Shown here: one piece after another, positions 7,475-14,544 of the stretch
Numbering within the stretch: position 1 is the stretch's first letter
How the letters are laid out: each line of letters begins with the position of its first letter
DNA from: an uncultured Bacilli bacterium
GTDB taxonomy: Bacteria; Bacillota_I; Bacilli_A; RF39; UBA660
Assembly: GCA_934088535.1 (NCBI GenBank)
Contig: CAKOJC010000018.1
Location: forward strand, 1-23,086
DNA length: 23,086 nucleotides
Reading direction: 5' to 3'
Made by a program: the position numbers and the translations under genes
The notes under the pieces: generated by a model
What the model was told of the DNA's origin: nothing
What the model saw: only the letters and a program-made list of their open reading frames with translations
Database searches by the model: none

Positions 7475-7648
7475 CTACCACCCATATCTTGGTTCAATAT
7501 CTGGTTCTTCTGGAACATATTTGTTAACACATACTTCTTCACCATTATCACCATAATAACATTCTTGATATGTTCTTCCACCGGTTGTTGTTGAAGTACA
7601 TCCAATACAAAGCATCAATATCAACAAAAGCATAAATATTTTTCTCAT
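7475..7648 (-). CDS. Small lipoprotein-like peptide, 57 aa
   Basis: 57 residues, MRKIFMLLLILMLCIGC and then a short polar tail rich in Cys, Tyr and Glu, ending IEPRYGW. A basic n-region, hydrophobic core and Cys17 after IG resemble a lipobox, although Cys at -3 is unusual. The start has a GGAGGT ribosome site 7 nt upstream and a consensus promoter. The gene ends 2 nt before the DUF1810 ATG. I recognise no family. The good start signals, promoter and tight junction argue it is real. C17 is the predicted lipid site; C30 and C40 could form a disulfide. Confidence 0.72.
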   Translation of the reverse strand: MRKIFMLLLILMLCIGCTSTTTGGRTYQECYYGDNGEEVCVNKYVPEEPDIEPRYGW

Positions 7649-7675
7649 ATGTGAACCTCCAACTTATTACTATTT

Positions 7676-7704
7676 ATTATAATATATTTTATTTATTTCA
7701 TCAA
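7676..7704 (-). promoter_or_regulatory. Promoter of the lipoprotein-DUF1810 operon
   Basis: TTGATG (7699-7704), 17-bp spacer, TATAAT (7676-7681), on the minus strand. Confidence 0.72.
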
Positions 7705-7756
7705 TAAACTGTTTTGTTTAGCCTAGTTTATAATACTTGTTCATTTAATATTTTTT

Positions 7757-8038
7757 CTAACCTATGTTGTAAGTGATATTACTTTCTACTTCACAGTTTA
7801 AATCTTTTACGGCTTGTAACAGTATTTGTTTTTTTGATGGATTGCTGTTATTAGGGATTTCATCGTTTGTATCTTCTTCATATATTCCTAATGTTCCATC
7901 ATCTTTAGTTTTAGAATAATAAGTTTTATTAGTTAAACTAGATTTAAATCTAATATTCTTGAAATGGTGTCTATTCCTTTATTTTTTAATACTGCTTTTT
8001 TTCTATTCAATTTTATCATTTTTATATAAAAAAGTCAT
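7757..8038 (-). pseudogene. Decayed reading frame (in-frame stops, possible frameshift)
   Basis: No intact gene here, but the minus strand is coding-like. From 7978 down to the TAG at 7757, 73 codons are open, containing KTYYSKTKDDGTLGIYEED and KKQILLQAVKDLNCEVE. That frame has no ATG, GTG or TTG of its own. Extended upstream in frame it reaches an ATG at 8038 only through TAG (8003-8005) and TAA (7979-7981). In another frame an ATG at 8019 opens 28 codons (MIKLNRKKAVLKNKG...) ending at 7933. Either this is one gene broken by a frameshift or the tail of a lost gene. No family recognised. Confidence 0.45.
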
Positions 8039-8103
8039 TTTATTATATTATATTTTTATTCTAATAATAAATAATAATTTTATATTTATTATAAATATTA
8101 TAC

Positions 8104-8196
8104 AAAAAAATGAGAGCTTTCGCTCTCTTCAGGGGGTTTTGGTTGAATACTCACATTTTGATTCGTGTGGGTATTCTTGACATATTTCTATGTCAG
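8104..8196 (-). ncRNA. Candidate stand-alone small RNA, about 92 nt
   Basis: On the minus strand a TTGACA/TATAAT promoter would start transcription near 8195, exactly at a hairpin. Stem 1: TGACATA/TATGTCA with GAAA loop (8178-8195). Stem 2: 11 bp with a 10-nt loop (8145-8176), containing one A-C mismatch when read as minus-strand RNA. A single-stranded stretch AACCAAAACCCCCUGAA follows (8128-8144). The last stem GAGAGC/GCTCTC with GAAA loop (8112-8127) is followed by A and seven U. No reading frame or ribosome site is present. I match it to no known RNA family; the exposed C-run resembles the binding region of Firmicutes small RNAs that pair with ribosome sites. Confidence 0.65.
8112..8127 (-). 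terminator. Terminator of the small RNA
   Basis: GAGAGC-GAAA-GCTCTC then ATTTTTTT on the minus strand: the most GC-rich stem among the terminators in the window. Confidence 0.82.
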
Positions 8197-8200
8197 TATC

Positions 8201-8230
8201 ATTATATAATGTTTTTGACTTTTTTGTCAA
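8201..8230 (-). promoter_or_regulatory. Promoter of the small RNA
   Basis: Perfect TTGACA (8225-8230) and perfect TATAAT (8201-8206) on the minus strand, 18-bp spacer. It is one of the closest matches to the sigma-A consensus in the window and lies just after the stop codon of the HAD gene, so it is separate from that gene's own expression. Confidence 0.78.
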
Positions 8231-8248
8231 TTGAATATTTTTAATTTT

Positions 8249-8812
8249 TTAATTTTTACTATTATTTTGAATGTAATTATAAAGTTCATCCCAAGTATTT
8301 ACTCTATCTGAAGAGGTTTCTTTTTCTTTATTTATTCTTGACGTAAAGACAGCTCCTTTTATATTGTTTTTATTTAAAGATTCTATTGTATCTATACCAT
8401 CATCAAACATAAAATCTATTCCTTCATCTTTACATATTTGTACTTTGTATGTATGAGAAGTTATAATCTTGTCATAATTTATATCATTCTTTTTTAAATA
8501 ATCTTCTACATATTTATGAGCATCTTTAAAGTATGTATCACTTCTAGCTGTTATAAAATATATTTTGTTTCCTTCACTTCTTAATTTATCTATTACTTCT
8601 TTTGCATTTTCTTTGATAGTTACTTTATCGCAAATATTTGTTGCATTTTCACTAAAGAATTCTTTTAATTCTGGTGTATCTAATGTTCCTCTTATTAATT
8701 TATAACGATCTAATTTTATTTCTGGATGCTCATTTTCATATCTAATAACATACGCTTCACTAGCTTCATTTGTATTGGTTAAAGTATCATCTATATCTAT
8801 TCCTATATTCAC
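8249..8812 (-). CDS. HAD-superfamily 5'-nucleotidase-like protein (YqfW/NT5C type)
   Basis: 187 residues; GTG start with a GGAGTGAT ribosome site 5-8 nt upstream. HAD motif I is MNIGIDIDDTLT (nucleophile D6, acid D8). Motif II is IYFITARSD (about 84-92). Motif III lysine probably lies in SHTYKVQICKDEG, and motif IV is DFMFDDG (about 132-138). The short cap between motifs I and II and the overall length fit small nucleotidase-like HADs such as Bacillus YqfW (COG5663). It likely removes phosphate from nucleotides or another small phosphoester in the cytosol; substrate unknown. It follows the kinase-fold gene by about 50 nt; a TATAAT (8843-8848) without a convincing -35 may give some separate expression. 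Confidence 0.85.
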   Translation of the reverse strand: MNIGIDIDDTLTNTNEASEAYVIRYENEHPEIKLDRYKLIRGTLDTPELKEFFSENATNICDKVTIKENAKEVIDKLRSEGNKIYFITARSDTYFKDAHKYVEDYLKKNDINYDKIITSHTYKVQICKDEGIDFMFDDGIDTIESLNKNNIKGAVFTSRINKEKETSSDRVNTWDELYNYIQNNSKN

Positions 8813-8864
8813 ACTTTATCACTCCTTTTTTAACATATTTTAATTATATTCTTTTTCCCATTAT

Positions 8865-9569
8865 TTATTTTTTTAACATTTGTAATGTTCTTTTAAATTC
8901 GCCAATTGTTTCTATTTCTTCTTTTGTTTCTTTTTTTGCTTCTTCTGTTAAACCTTCTATTAAATCACTACTTTTAATTATTCCGTATGCTCCACAATTT
9001 CTTACTAGATCTCCCATACGACTATTTTGAAATTCTCTTGCATGCACAAACTGTGATATTATTGACGCTGCCAATTCCTTTATATTTTCCCTATACATTC
9101 TTTTAAAATCATCGTCGTAAGTCACATCATATAAATCTGTATCGACTGCTTTAATTAAACTATCTGGTGTATAAATTAAGTTTTTAAAATTTAAGTCTGT
9201 AAACATTACTCCTTCCATAGTTAATCTTAGCATTTCTCTTTCAAATTGGCTTAATGCATTCACTAAATCTCTTATCTTAGTTGCTTCATCTATTTGATCT
9301 AATGTTATACCTTCTATATATTTCATTAAGTATCCTCTTAGTGAAGGCTTACCATCTTTATTTAAAAATATAAATTCTTCTGGGAAAGCCACGAAGTCAC
9401 TTTTATAATGAGAAAGATATTCCAATTCTCTTAAATATTCATATTCATAAGGATATTCTTTGTAAACCATATTAAAATCTGTTAAGTAACATGTTGCGTT
9501 ATAGCCATTACTTAATCTTTTAGTATAATATCCTTGAGGAATTTCATTATGTATTCTATCTTTTCTCAT
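8865..9569 (-). CDS. Protein-kinase-fold protein with a non-canonical catalytic loop
   Basis: 234 residues from the ATG at 9569, which has AAGGAG 5 nt upstream; longer in-frame starts run through the promoter. K37 (MVYKEY) sits where the ATP-binding lysine belongs; YLMKYIEGITL (80-90) matches a hinge region. The catalytic loop reads FTDLNFKNLI (D125, N130), with Thr in place of the usual His, and the metal loop is AVDTDLYD (D143, D145) in place of DFG. The key Asp, Asn and Lys are kept, so an active small kinase or aminoglycoside-phosphotransferase relative is possible. No membrane segment. Specific role unknown. Confidence 0.72.
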   Translation of the reverse strand: MRKDRIHNEIPQGYYTKRLSNGYNATCYLTDFNMVYKEYPYEYEYLRELEYLSHYKSDFVAFPEEFIFLNKDGKPSLRGYLMKYIEGITLDQIDEATKIRDLVNALSQFEREMLRLTMEGVMFTDLNFKNLIYTPDSLIKAVDTDLYDVTYDDDFKRMYRENIKELAASIISQFVHAREFQNSRMGDLVRNCGAYGIIKSSDLIEGLTEEAKKETKEEIETIGEFKRTLQMLKK

Positions 9570-9588
9570 ATATTCTCCTTGGACATAT

Positions 9589-9617
9589 ATTTTAACACAA
9601 AACATTATATATGTAAA
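9589..9617 (-). promoter_or_regulatory. Promoter of the kinase-fold gene
   Basis: TTTACA (9612-9617), 17-bp spacer, TAAAAT (9589-9594) with TGT directly ahead, on the minus strand. Confidence 0.65.
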
Positions 9618-9645
9618 ATCAAAGTGTTTTTTGAGTGTAAAGAAA

Positions 9646-9668
9646 AATGTTAACAAGTTGTTAACATT
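9646..9668 (-). terminator. Inverted repeat after the ABC permease, likely terminator
   Basis: 11-bp perfect arms around a single base (AATGTTAACAA/TTGTTAACATT). As RNA, about 9 bp with a 5-nt loop, followed by TTTC on the minus strand. It overlaps the permease stop codon (9667-9669). A regulator binding site for the next gene is the alternative. Confidence 0.5.
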
Positions 9669-11013
9669 AATTTTTATTTTTTAAAGATTTAAACATCTTT
9701 TTCCATAACTTACTTGATGAATAATTAAGTATTCCTTCTTTATAGATTCTAAGTCCATATTTATATAATAGGAAACATGTAATTACCATAAGAAGTATAG
9801 CTATTACTAGATCTATTATTGTCATTTCGCCAAGCGTATACATTACTGGTGCGAGTATACCTGATATAAATGGTATGAATGCAGCTGCTTTTATGAATAC
9901 AGCTCCTTGATAAACGGATGCATAAAGTGCTAAATAATACCCTAACATTAAGAAGATCATAACTGGTGTTTGTATTTGATTATAGTCTTCCATACTTGTT
10001 GTCATACTAGCAAGTACACCTATAAATAATGAGTATGCTAAGAAACTAAGTATTATTAATATTAAGAAGAATGGTATACCAGCAAGTAATTTAGATGCCA
10101 TATCACTTTGTAAGAACATTGTTATATAACTACTTACTTTACTTGTAGTTTCTGCTCCTACTACTCCTGAAGTAACACTTCCTGAAGTTGTAAAGAATCT
10201 AATACCACTACCTATGAAAGCATAGAATAGAAGTAAAAATCCTTGGAATAAAGCAAATACATTTGATGCTACTAACTTAGACATAAAATGTGCTTCAGGT
10301 GTTACACTTGATATAATTATTTCCATGCTCTTAGTACTCTTCTCTTCATTTATTTCTGCACCTATCATTTGAACCATAAGTACTATTAATATAAAGAATG
10401 GTACTATAAATACTATTATAATTATGCTACCTATTAATTTAATAAGTTCTTCATTTTCATTTAAATTTTCATCTAAATATATTCTATTTATTTCTACATT
10501 TTTATATATACTACTTAATACTTCTTCACTAATATTTGCGCTCTTCATAGCCATATTTACTTTAGTAGTATTAAGAGCATTAAGCAAGTCTTGATATAAG
10601 ATATTATCAATATAATCATAAGATATCATATCTACATCAAACATTTTATCAAGAGATGTAGTATCTATCTTTTTAATATTTATTATTATATCTTTTGTTT
10701 CATCTTTAATAATTTCTTCTTTTAACTCATCTATAGTTTTATCAGTCTTAGTAAGACTTGCATTATAGTTATTAAGTATATCTTTGTATCCAGTTTTCAT
10801 AGTTTCTTCTAACTCGTCATAGATGCCTACTTCATCAATAACATATACATTTATTTCTTTGTCAAAGTCTCCACCAAATAGTTTAACAACACTATCTAGG
10901 TTAATTAAACAAATTGTTATTAAGAATATTACTATGTTTACTATTAAGAATGACTTAGTACATATTTTTTTCTTAAGACTATCTTTTGTTAAAAACTTGA
11001 ATTTATTTTTCAT
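9667..11013 (-). CDS. ABC-2 type exporter permease (NatB/YhaP-like)
   Basis: 448 residues from the ATG at 11013 (AGGTGA 5 nt upstream; a GTG at 11022 is in frame). One membrane helix near the N-terminus (about 22-40) is followed by a roughly 150-residue extracytoplasmic domain and then about six helices, the usual plan of the ABC-2 NatB/YhaP branch. MIGAEINEEKSTKSMEIIISS after the second helix is the conserved cytoplasmic coupling segment of this family. It overlaps the ATPase gene by 11 bases, so both are made together as a two-component exporter. Relatives export sodium or unknown toxic compounds; the substrate here is unknown. Confidence 0.87.
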   Translation of the reverse strand: MKNKFKFLTKDSLKKKICTKSFLIVNIVIFLITICLINLDSVVKLFGGDFDKEINVYVIDEVGIYDELEETMKTGYKDILNNYNASLTKTDKTIDELKEEIIKDETKDIIINIKKIDTTSLDKMFDVDMISYDYIDNILYQDLLNALNTTKVNMAMKSANISEEVLSSIYKNVEINRIYLDENLNENEELIKLIGSIIIIVFIVPFFILIVLMVQMIGAEINEEKSTKSMEIIISSVTPEAHFMSKLVASNVFALFQGFLLLFYAFIGSGIRFFTTSGSVTSGVVGAETTSKVSSYITMFLQSDMASKLLAGIPFFLILIILSFLAYSLFIGVLASMTTSMEDYNQIQTPVMIFLMLGYYLALYASVYQGAVFIKAAAFIPFISGILAPVMYTLGEMTIIDLVIAILLMVITCFLLYKYGLRIYKEGILNYSSSKLWKKMFKSLKNKN

Positions 11014-11902
11014 ATACTTCACCTACTTTACTAACAAATATTTCATTTAAAGTTGGTTCTTCAACAACGAATTTAGTTACATTATCATACTTAGATATTG
11101 CTTTAAATAAATTATTAACATAAGATTCATCTTCTAATCTAATAGTGTACTCATCTTTATTCTTTTCTATTCCTTCTACACCTTTTACTTTAAGTATTTC
11201 TTTTTCATCTAAAGATGCTTGTACTTTTACATTTTTCTTTCTGAAGTCTTTCTTTATTTTAGTTAGTTTACCTTCTAGAACAGTATTTCCTTTTACAAGA
11301 ATTATTAATGAGTCACAGAAGTATTCTATGTGTTCCATCATATGTGATGAGAATATAATCATAGTACCTTTCTTTTTAAGTCTTAGTATTTCTTTTTTGA
11401 ACATTTCTACGTTTATTGGATCTAGTCCACTGAATGGTTCATCTAATATAAGTAGTTTTGGTTCATGAATTATACTTATTATGAATTGTATTTTTTGTTG
11501 ATTTCCTTTCGATAGTTCTTTTATCTTTTTATTTTTATAGTCTGTTATACCGAATTCTTCTAAGTATTTATCTAGTCTTTTTTCTACTTCTTTTTCAGTT
11601 AATCCTTTTAGTACTCCATAAAATATTGCTTGTTCTAATACTGTTTTTGATGGTAATAAACTTCTTTCTTCTGTTAAGAAACCTATTTCATCTGATACAC
11701 TATAGTCTATCTTTTTACCATTAAGTGTAATGTTTCCTTCTGTTTTATCAAGAAGTCCCATAATCATTCTAAATGTTGTTGTTTTACCAGCACCATTAAC
11801 ACCTAAAAGGCCAAATATTTCTCCTTCTTTTACTTCGAATGAAAGATCATTAACTGCTCTAAAGTCATCATAATATTTAGTTACATGTTCTACTTTTAAC
11901 AT
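11003..11902 (-). CDS. ABC transporter ATP-binding protein (NatA/YhaQ-like)
   Basis: 299 residues. Walker A GVNGAGKT (34-41), signature LSKGNQQK (130-137), Walker B LLILDEP (150-156), D-loop SGLD, and switch histidine in FSSHMMEHIE. The Q-loop region reads GFLTEERSLLP, as in the NatA/YhaQ group, where Glu replaces Gln. The last 90 residues form the C-terminal extension (DUF4162-like) of this group. It powers the permease encoded just downstream. The start overlaps the end of the pduL gene by 7 bases, and the ribosome site GGAAGTGA lies inside pduL. Confidence 0.92.
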   Translation of the reverse strand: MLKVEHVTKYYDDFRAVNDLSFEVKEGEIFGLLGVNGAGKTTTFRMIMGLLDKTEGNITLNGKKIDYSVSDEIGFLTEERSLLPSKTVLEQAIFYGVLKGLTEKEVEKRLDKYLEEFGITDYKNKKIKELSKGNQQKIQFIISIIHEPKLLILDEPFSGLDPINVEMFKKEILRLKKKGTMIIFSSHMMEHIEYFCDSLIILVKGNTVLEGKLTKIKKDFRKKNVKVQASLDEKEILKVKGVEGIEKNKDEYTIRLEDESYVNNLFKAISKYDNVTKFVVEEPTLNEIFVSKVGEVYEK

Positions 11903-12453
11903 ATCTTCACTTCCATTCCAGTTTCAATACCAAACTTTGTTGCTTCATCTTTATTCATATGCATTTCAAGTACACATGTTTCATCCGATTTGATATGTAC
12001 ATCATCTAAAGTAACACCATTTTCTACGTTTACTTTTACTACTTCATCATTATGTCTTTTAAACGTTTCTAAATCATCCTTACTCATATGAATATGTCTA
12101 TCTGCAATAATAGTTGTTTCTACTGCTTCGTATTCACCTTTAGGACCCATTATAGTTATAGTTTCACTACCTACTAAGTCTCCACTTTTTCTAACTGGGC
12201 AGTCTAATTCAAAGAATTCATTATCAGTTTCAAGTAATTCAACTTGAGTGTACTTTCTACATGGACCTATAATTCTTACATGTTCTAATACTTTTTTTCC
12301 TTTTTTAAGAGTTACTGTTTCTTCACACGCATATTGACCTTTTTGAGTTAAATATCTTTTAGGAGTTAATTCATATCCTTTACCAAATAATATTTCTAAT
12401 ACTTCTTTAGTCAAATGAATGTGATGGTTTGATACACCTATTTTTATGTTCAT
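11896..12453 (-). CDS. pduL: PduL-type phosphotransacylase
   Basis: 185 residues from the ATG at 12453, which has GGAGGT 5 nt upstream; a longer frame to 12501 has no ribosome site. Two matching halves carry the metal-binding His motifs: VSNHHIHLTKE near the N-terminus and IIADRHIHMSKDDLE in the second half, as in PduL. These enzymes swap CoA and phosphate on acetyl or propanoyl groups. No encapsulation peptide or microcompartment genes are near, so it probably works as the cytosolic phosphotransacetylase of an acetate/ATP-forming pathway, as in bacteria that lack classical Pta. It is the first gene of an operon with the ABC exporter; a functional link is not evident. Confidence 0.9.
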   Translation of the reverse strand: MNIKIGVSNHHIHLTKEVLEILFGKGYELTPKRYLTQKGQYACEETVTLKKGKKVLEHVRIIGPCRKYTQVELLETDNEFFELDCPVRKSGDLVGSETITIMGPKGEYEAVETTIIADRHIHMSKDDLETFKRHNDEVVKVNVENGVTLDDVHIKSDETCVLEMHMNKDEATKFGIETGMEVKIC

Positions 12454-12474
12454 GTTTACCTCCAAGTTAATTAT

Positions 12475-12503
12475 ACTATAATTTATACAATAATTTATCA
12501 CAA
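12475..12503 (-). promoter_or_regulatory. Promoter of the pduL-ABC operon
   Basis: TTGTGA (12498-12503), 17-bp spacer, TATAGT (12475-12480) on the minus strand. A better -10 (TATAAT, 12470-12475) overlaps it but has no matching -35. Confidence 0.5.
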
Positions 12504-12548
12504 ACTTACTATTTTTGTCATTTAATACTTATAAAGGAAGTGATTTGA

Positions 12549-12887
12549 GTGAATGGAAGTTATTATCAAAGCCCAGTATTTATAAATGATATAGAACGTG
12601 AGAATAACGAATACTATGAAAAGAAACCAAGTGATGATTACGTTCTTACTAGTGAACAAAGTTATATAGAAAATATTCTTAGAAATAATATTGGTAAAAA
12701 AGTTAGAGTACATGCATCTTTTTCAGACTCTGTTGAATGGAGAGATAGAGTTTTTACAGGTTATATAGAACATGCTGGTCGTGATAACTTAGTAATAAAT
12801 GATAAAGATAATGGTAAAAACTATTTAATACTTATGATATATTTAGATTTTGTTGAGTTTGATGAAGAAATAACTTACGCTAAATAA
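12549..12887 (+). CDS. GerQ-like spore coat/germination family protein
   Basis: 112 residues; GTG start, preceded in frame by TGA, with AAGGAAGTGA upstream. From residue 37 it follows the GerQ pattern: SYIENILRNNIGKKVRVHASF, EWRDRVFTGYIEHAGRDNLVI, and YLILMIYLDFVEFDEEITYA. In Bacillus subtilis GerQ is cross-linked into the spore coat and needed for germination. The N-terminal 35 residues are polar and lack the lysine cluster used for cross-linking in B. subtilis, as far as I can see. No other sporulation gene is recognisable nearby. It may be a spore protein in a spore-former, or a family member with another job. Confidence 0.85.
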   Translation: MNGSYYQSPVFINDIERENNEYYEKKPSDDYVLTSEQSYIENILRNNIGKKVRVHASFSDSVEWRDRVFTGYIEHAGRDNLVINDKDNGKNYLILMIYLDFVEFDEEITYAK

Positions 12888-12908
12888 CTTTAAAAAAGTA
12901 TCAATATT

Positions 12909-12917
12909 TGATATAAT
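12909..12917 (+). promoter_or_regulatory. Extended -10 promoter of the LemA-like gene
   Basis: TGATATAAT (TATAAT 12912-12917), with only a TTTAAA at the -35 position. Leader about 14 nt, with AGGATGTGA as ribosome site. Confidence 0.5.
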
Positions 12918-12937
12918 ATCTTATAGGATGTGATTAC

Positions 12938-13504
12938 ATGAAAACTCTAAATATAATAGCTTTGGTATTAGTAATTTTAATAGTTTTATTTTTACTTATA
13001 AATATTCTTTTAAAATTCTTTAAAGAAAGAATAGATAATTTATATAAGATGCTTAATAATGCTGAAAATGATATGTTAGAAAAGGTGAAGAATAAAAAAG
13101 AATTATTAGTTAAGATGATTAATTATGTCACTAAGAAATTAAAGATTGAAAGCAATACTTTTGATGAAGTGAATAATATAGAAGTAGATGATTTAGTTAA
13201 CTTTAAAGATGAAAGTGTTTTTGATAAATGTTATAGTGAAATATTAGAGATTCGTGAAGACAATAAAAAAACTAAAGAAACTAAAGATGTTAAGGAGTTT
13301 AATCATAATATTGATGATTATGAGGATAATGAATTACATATAATATCTCTTAGAACTTTTTATAATAAATATACTTTAGAATATAATAATTTAATTAAAA
13401 AAATACCTTTTAATCTAGTAGCTAAATTAAAAGGTTATAAGATTAAAACTTTACTTGAAGGTAAAGAAATAGACGATAGTTTTAATAATGATTTGGAAGT
13501 GTGA
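12938..13504 (+). CDS. LemA-like membrane-anchored protein
   Basis: 188 residues. One N-terminal membrane helix (about 5-26) is followed by a helical domain. The first helix pair (NLYKMLNNAENDMLEKVKNKKELLVKMINYV) and the C-terminal FYNKYTLEYNNLIKKIPFNLVAKLKGYK are the recognisable LemA family blocks. The middle is acidic and divergent. LemA proteins are widespread, four-helix, with N-terminus outside; their molecular function is unsettled. The last 23 bases also encode the end of ung on the other strand. Confidence 0.78.
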   Translation: MKTLNIIALVLVILIVLFLLINILLKFFKERIDNLYKMLNNAENDMLEKVKNKKELLVKMINYVTKKLKIESNTFDEVNNIEVDDLVNFKDESVFDKCYSEILEIREDNKKTKETKDVKEFNHNIDDYEDNELHIISLRTFYNKYTLEYNNLIKKIPFNLVAKLKGYKIKTLLEGKEIDDSFNNDLEV

Positions 13505-14153
13505 AATTCACTTCTTTTATATTGTTCTTTTTTAAGAAGTTGTTTGCTTTAGAAAATGGTTTACTTCCAAAGAATCCATTTCTTGCTGAGAATGGGCTTG
13601 GATGAGTACTTTCTATTACTAAGTGTTTAGGATTTGTTATAAACACTTTTTTACTTCTTGCGAAGTTTCCCCATAGTATGAATACTACTGGTTCTTTTTT
13701 TAGATTTATTAGTTTGATTATATGGTCTGTTAGTAGTTGCCAACCTAGATCTTTATGTGATGCTGGCATATCTTTTCTAACTGTTAATACACTGTTTAGT
13801 AAAAGTACTCCTTCTTTAGTCCATGGTGTTAGGTCTCCACTTGGGCCATTTTTAATTCCTAAGTCATCATATAATTCTTTATAAATATTTTGAAGACTTG
13901 GTGGTAGTTTTACTCCTTCTTGTACGCTAAATGAAAGGCCATGAGCTTCACCTTCTCCATGATATGGATCTTGTCCTAAAATAACTATTTTGACTTTGCT
14001 ATATGGTGTACTTTTTAATGCATTAAATATATTTTCATATGCTGGATAACAAGTATAATTCTTATACTCTTCTTTTACTTTATTCATAAATTTATGAAAT
14101 CCAGGACTTTCCCATACACTTTTTAATACTATATCCCAATCATTACCTATCAT
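13482..14153 (-). CDS. ung: Uracil-DNA glycosylase, family 1
   Basis: 223 residues, full length. GQDPYHG with catalytic D62; uracil-pocket LTPWTKEGVLLLN; WGNFARSK; and HPSPFSA with H184. It removes uracil from DNA at the start of base excision repair. The TAGGAG ribosome site overlaps the stop of the small membrane protein gene, so it is the last gene of the XRE-membrane protein-ung run. Its last eight codons overlap the LemA-like gene in the convergent direction. Confidence 0.96.
   Translation of the reverse strand: MIGNDWDIVLKSVWESPGFHKFMNKVKEEYKNYTCYPAYENIFNALKSTPYSKVKIVILGQDPYHGEGEAHGLSFSVQEGVKLPPSLQNIYKELYDDLGIKNGPSGDLTPWTKEGVLLLNSVLTVRKDMPASHKDLGWQLLTDHIIKLINLKKEPVVFILWGNFARSKKVFITNPKHLVIESTHPSPFSARNGFFGSKPFSKANNFLKKNNIKEVNFTLPNHY
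13496..13514 (+). terminator. Likely terminator of the LemA-like gene
   Basis: GAAGTG/CACTTC stem with a 7-nt loop and TTTT on the plus strand. It starts within the last codons of the LemA-like gene and extends into ung coding sequence. Short stem, so moderate support. Confidence 0.42.
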
Positions 14154-14161
14154 AATTACTC

Positions 14162-14539
14162 CTAAAAATTACTTATATAATTCCATATATTCCATAAGTA
14201 TATACCTTGATCTCCTAAAATACCAGCTATACCTCCAGAATATGAATCTATTCCTAAACGTACCAAGAACATAAGTCCAATAATTATACACATAAATAAC
14301 CATTTAAGTTTTAATTTGTTCTTTTTGCTTATTGTTATAAGTATAGTTAGTAAAGTAAAAAATGAAACATATATTATATTTATTTGAGATATGCTTACTT
14401 CTCCTTGATATCCATCTACTATACCTTGTTCTACTTCATCATATGAATACATTAACAAGTTAGATGGAAAACCTTTAGTTACAATAATTGTTATTGTTAA
14501 AAGTGCTACTACTATATAAAATATCCAATACTTCTTCAT
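14162..14539 (-). CDS. Small membrane protein, three predicted helices
   Basis: 125 residues. Hydrophobic segments at about 5-21, 53-70 and 78-98. The loop between the first two is acidic, and the C-terminal part (GIDSYSGGIAGILGDQGIY) is Gly-rich. No family recognised. GAGGAG ribosome site. It starts 5 nt after the XRE regulator gene and ends 8 nt before ung. Regulator followed directly by a small membrane protein suggests the regulator may control this membrane protein. Confidence 0.7.
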   Translation of the reverse strand: MKKYWIFYIVVALLTITIIVTKGFPSNLLMYSYDEVEQGIVDGYQGEVSISQINIIYVSFFTLLTILITISKKNKLKLKWLFMCIIIGLMFLVRLGIDSYSGGIAGILGDQGIYLWNIWNYISNF

Positions 14540-14544
14540 TTATT

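Noticed and set aside
7959..8180. Plus-strand 73-residue open frame of mostly Phe/Leu/Ile
   Set aside because: No ribosome site, low-complexity A+T-driven composition, and it runs through the terminator and stems of the minus-strand small RNA.
8104..8196. Small RNA as SRP RNA, 6S RNA, tmRNA or a tracr/crRNA element
   Set aside because: No SRP GNAR/GGAA core, much too short for 6S or tmRNA, no Ala-tRNA-like ends, and no Cas genes or repeat array in the window.
9646..9668. Palindrome as phage or transposon end
   Set aside because: No partner copy seen in the window and no transposase; its location over a stop codon fits a terminator.
11896..12453. PduL as part of a bacterial microcompartment
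   Set aside because: No shell proteins, aldehyde dehydrogenase or encapsulation peptide nearby; the neighbours are an ABC exporter.
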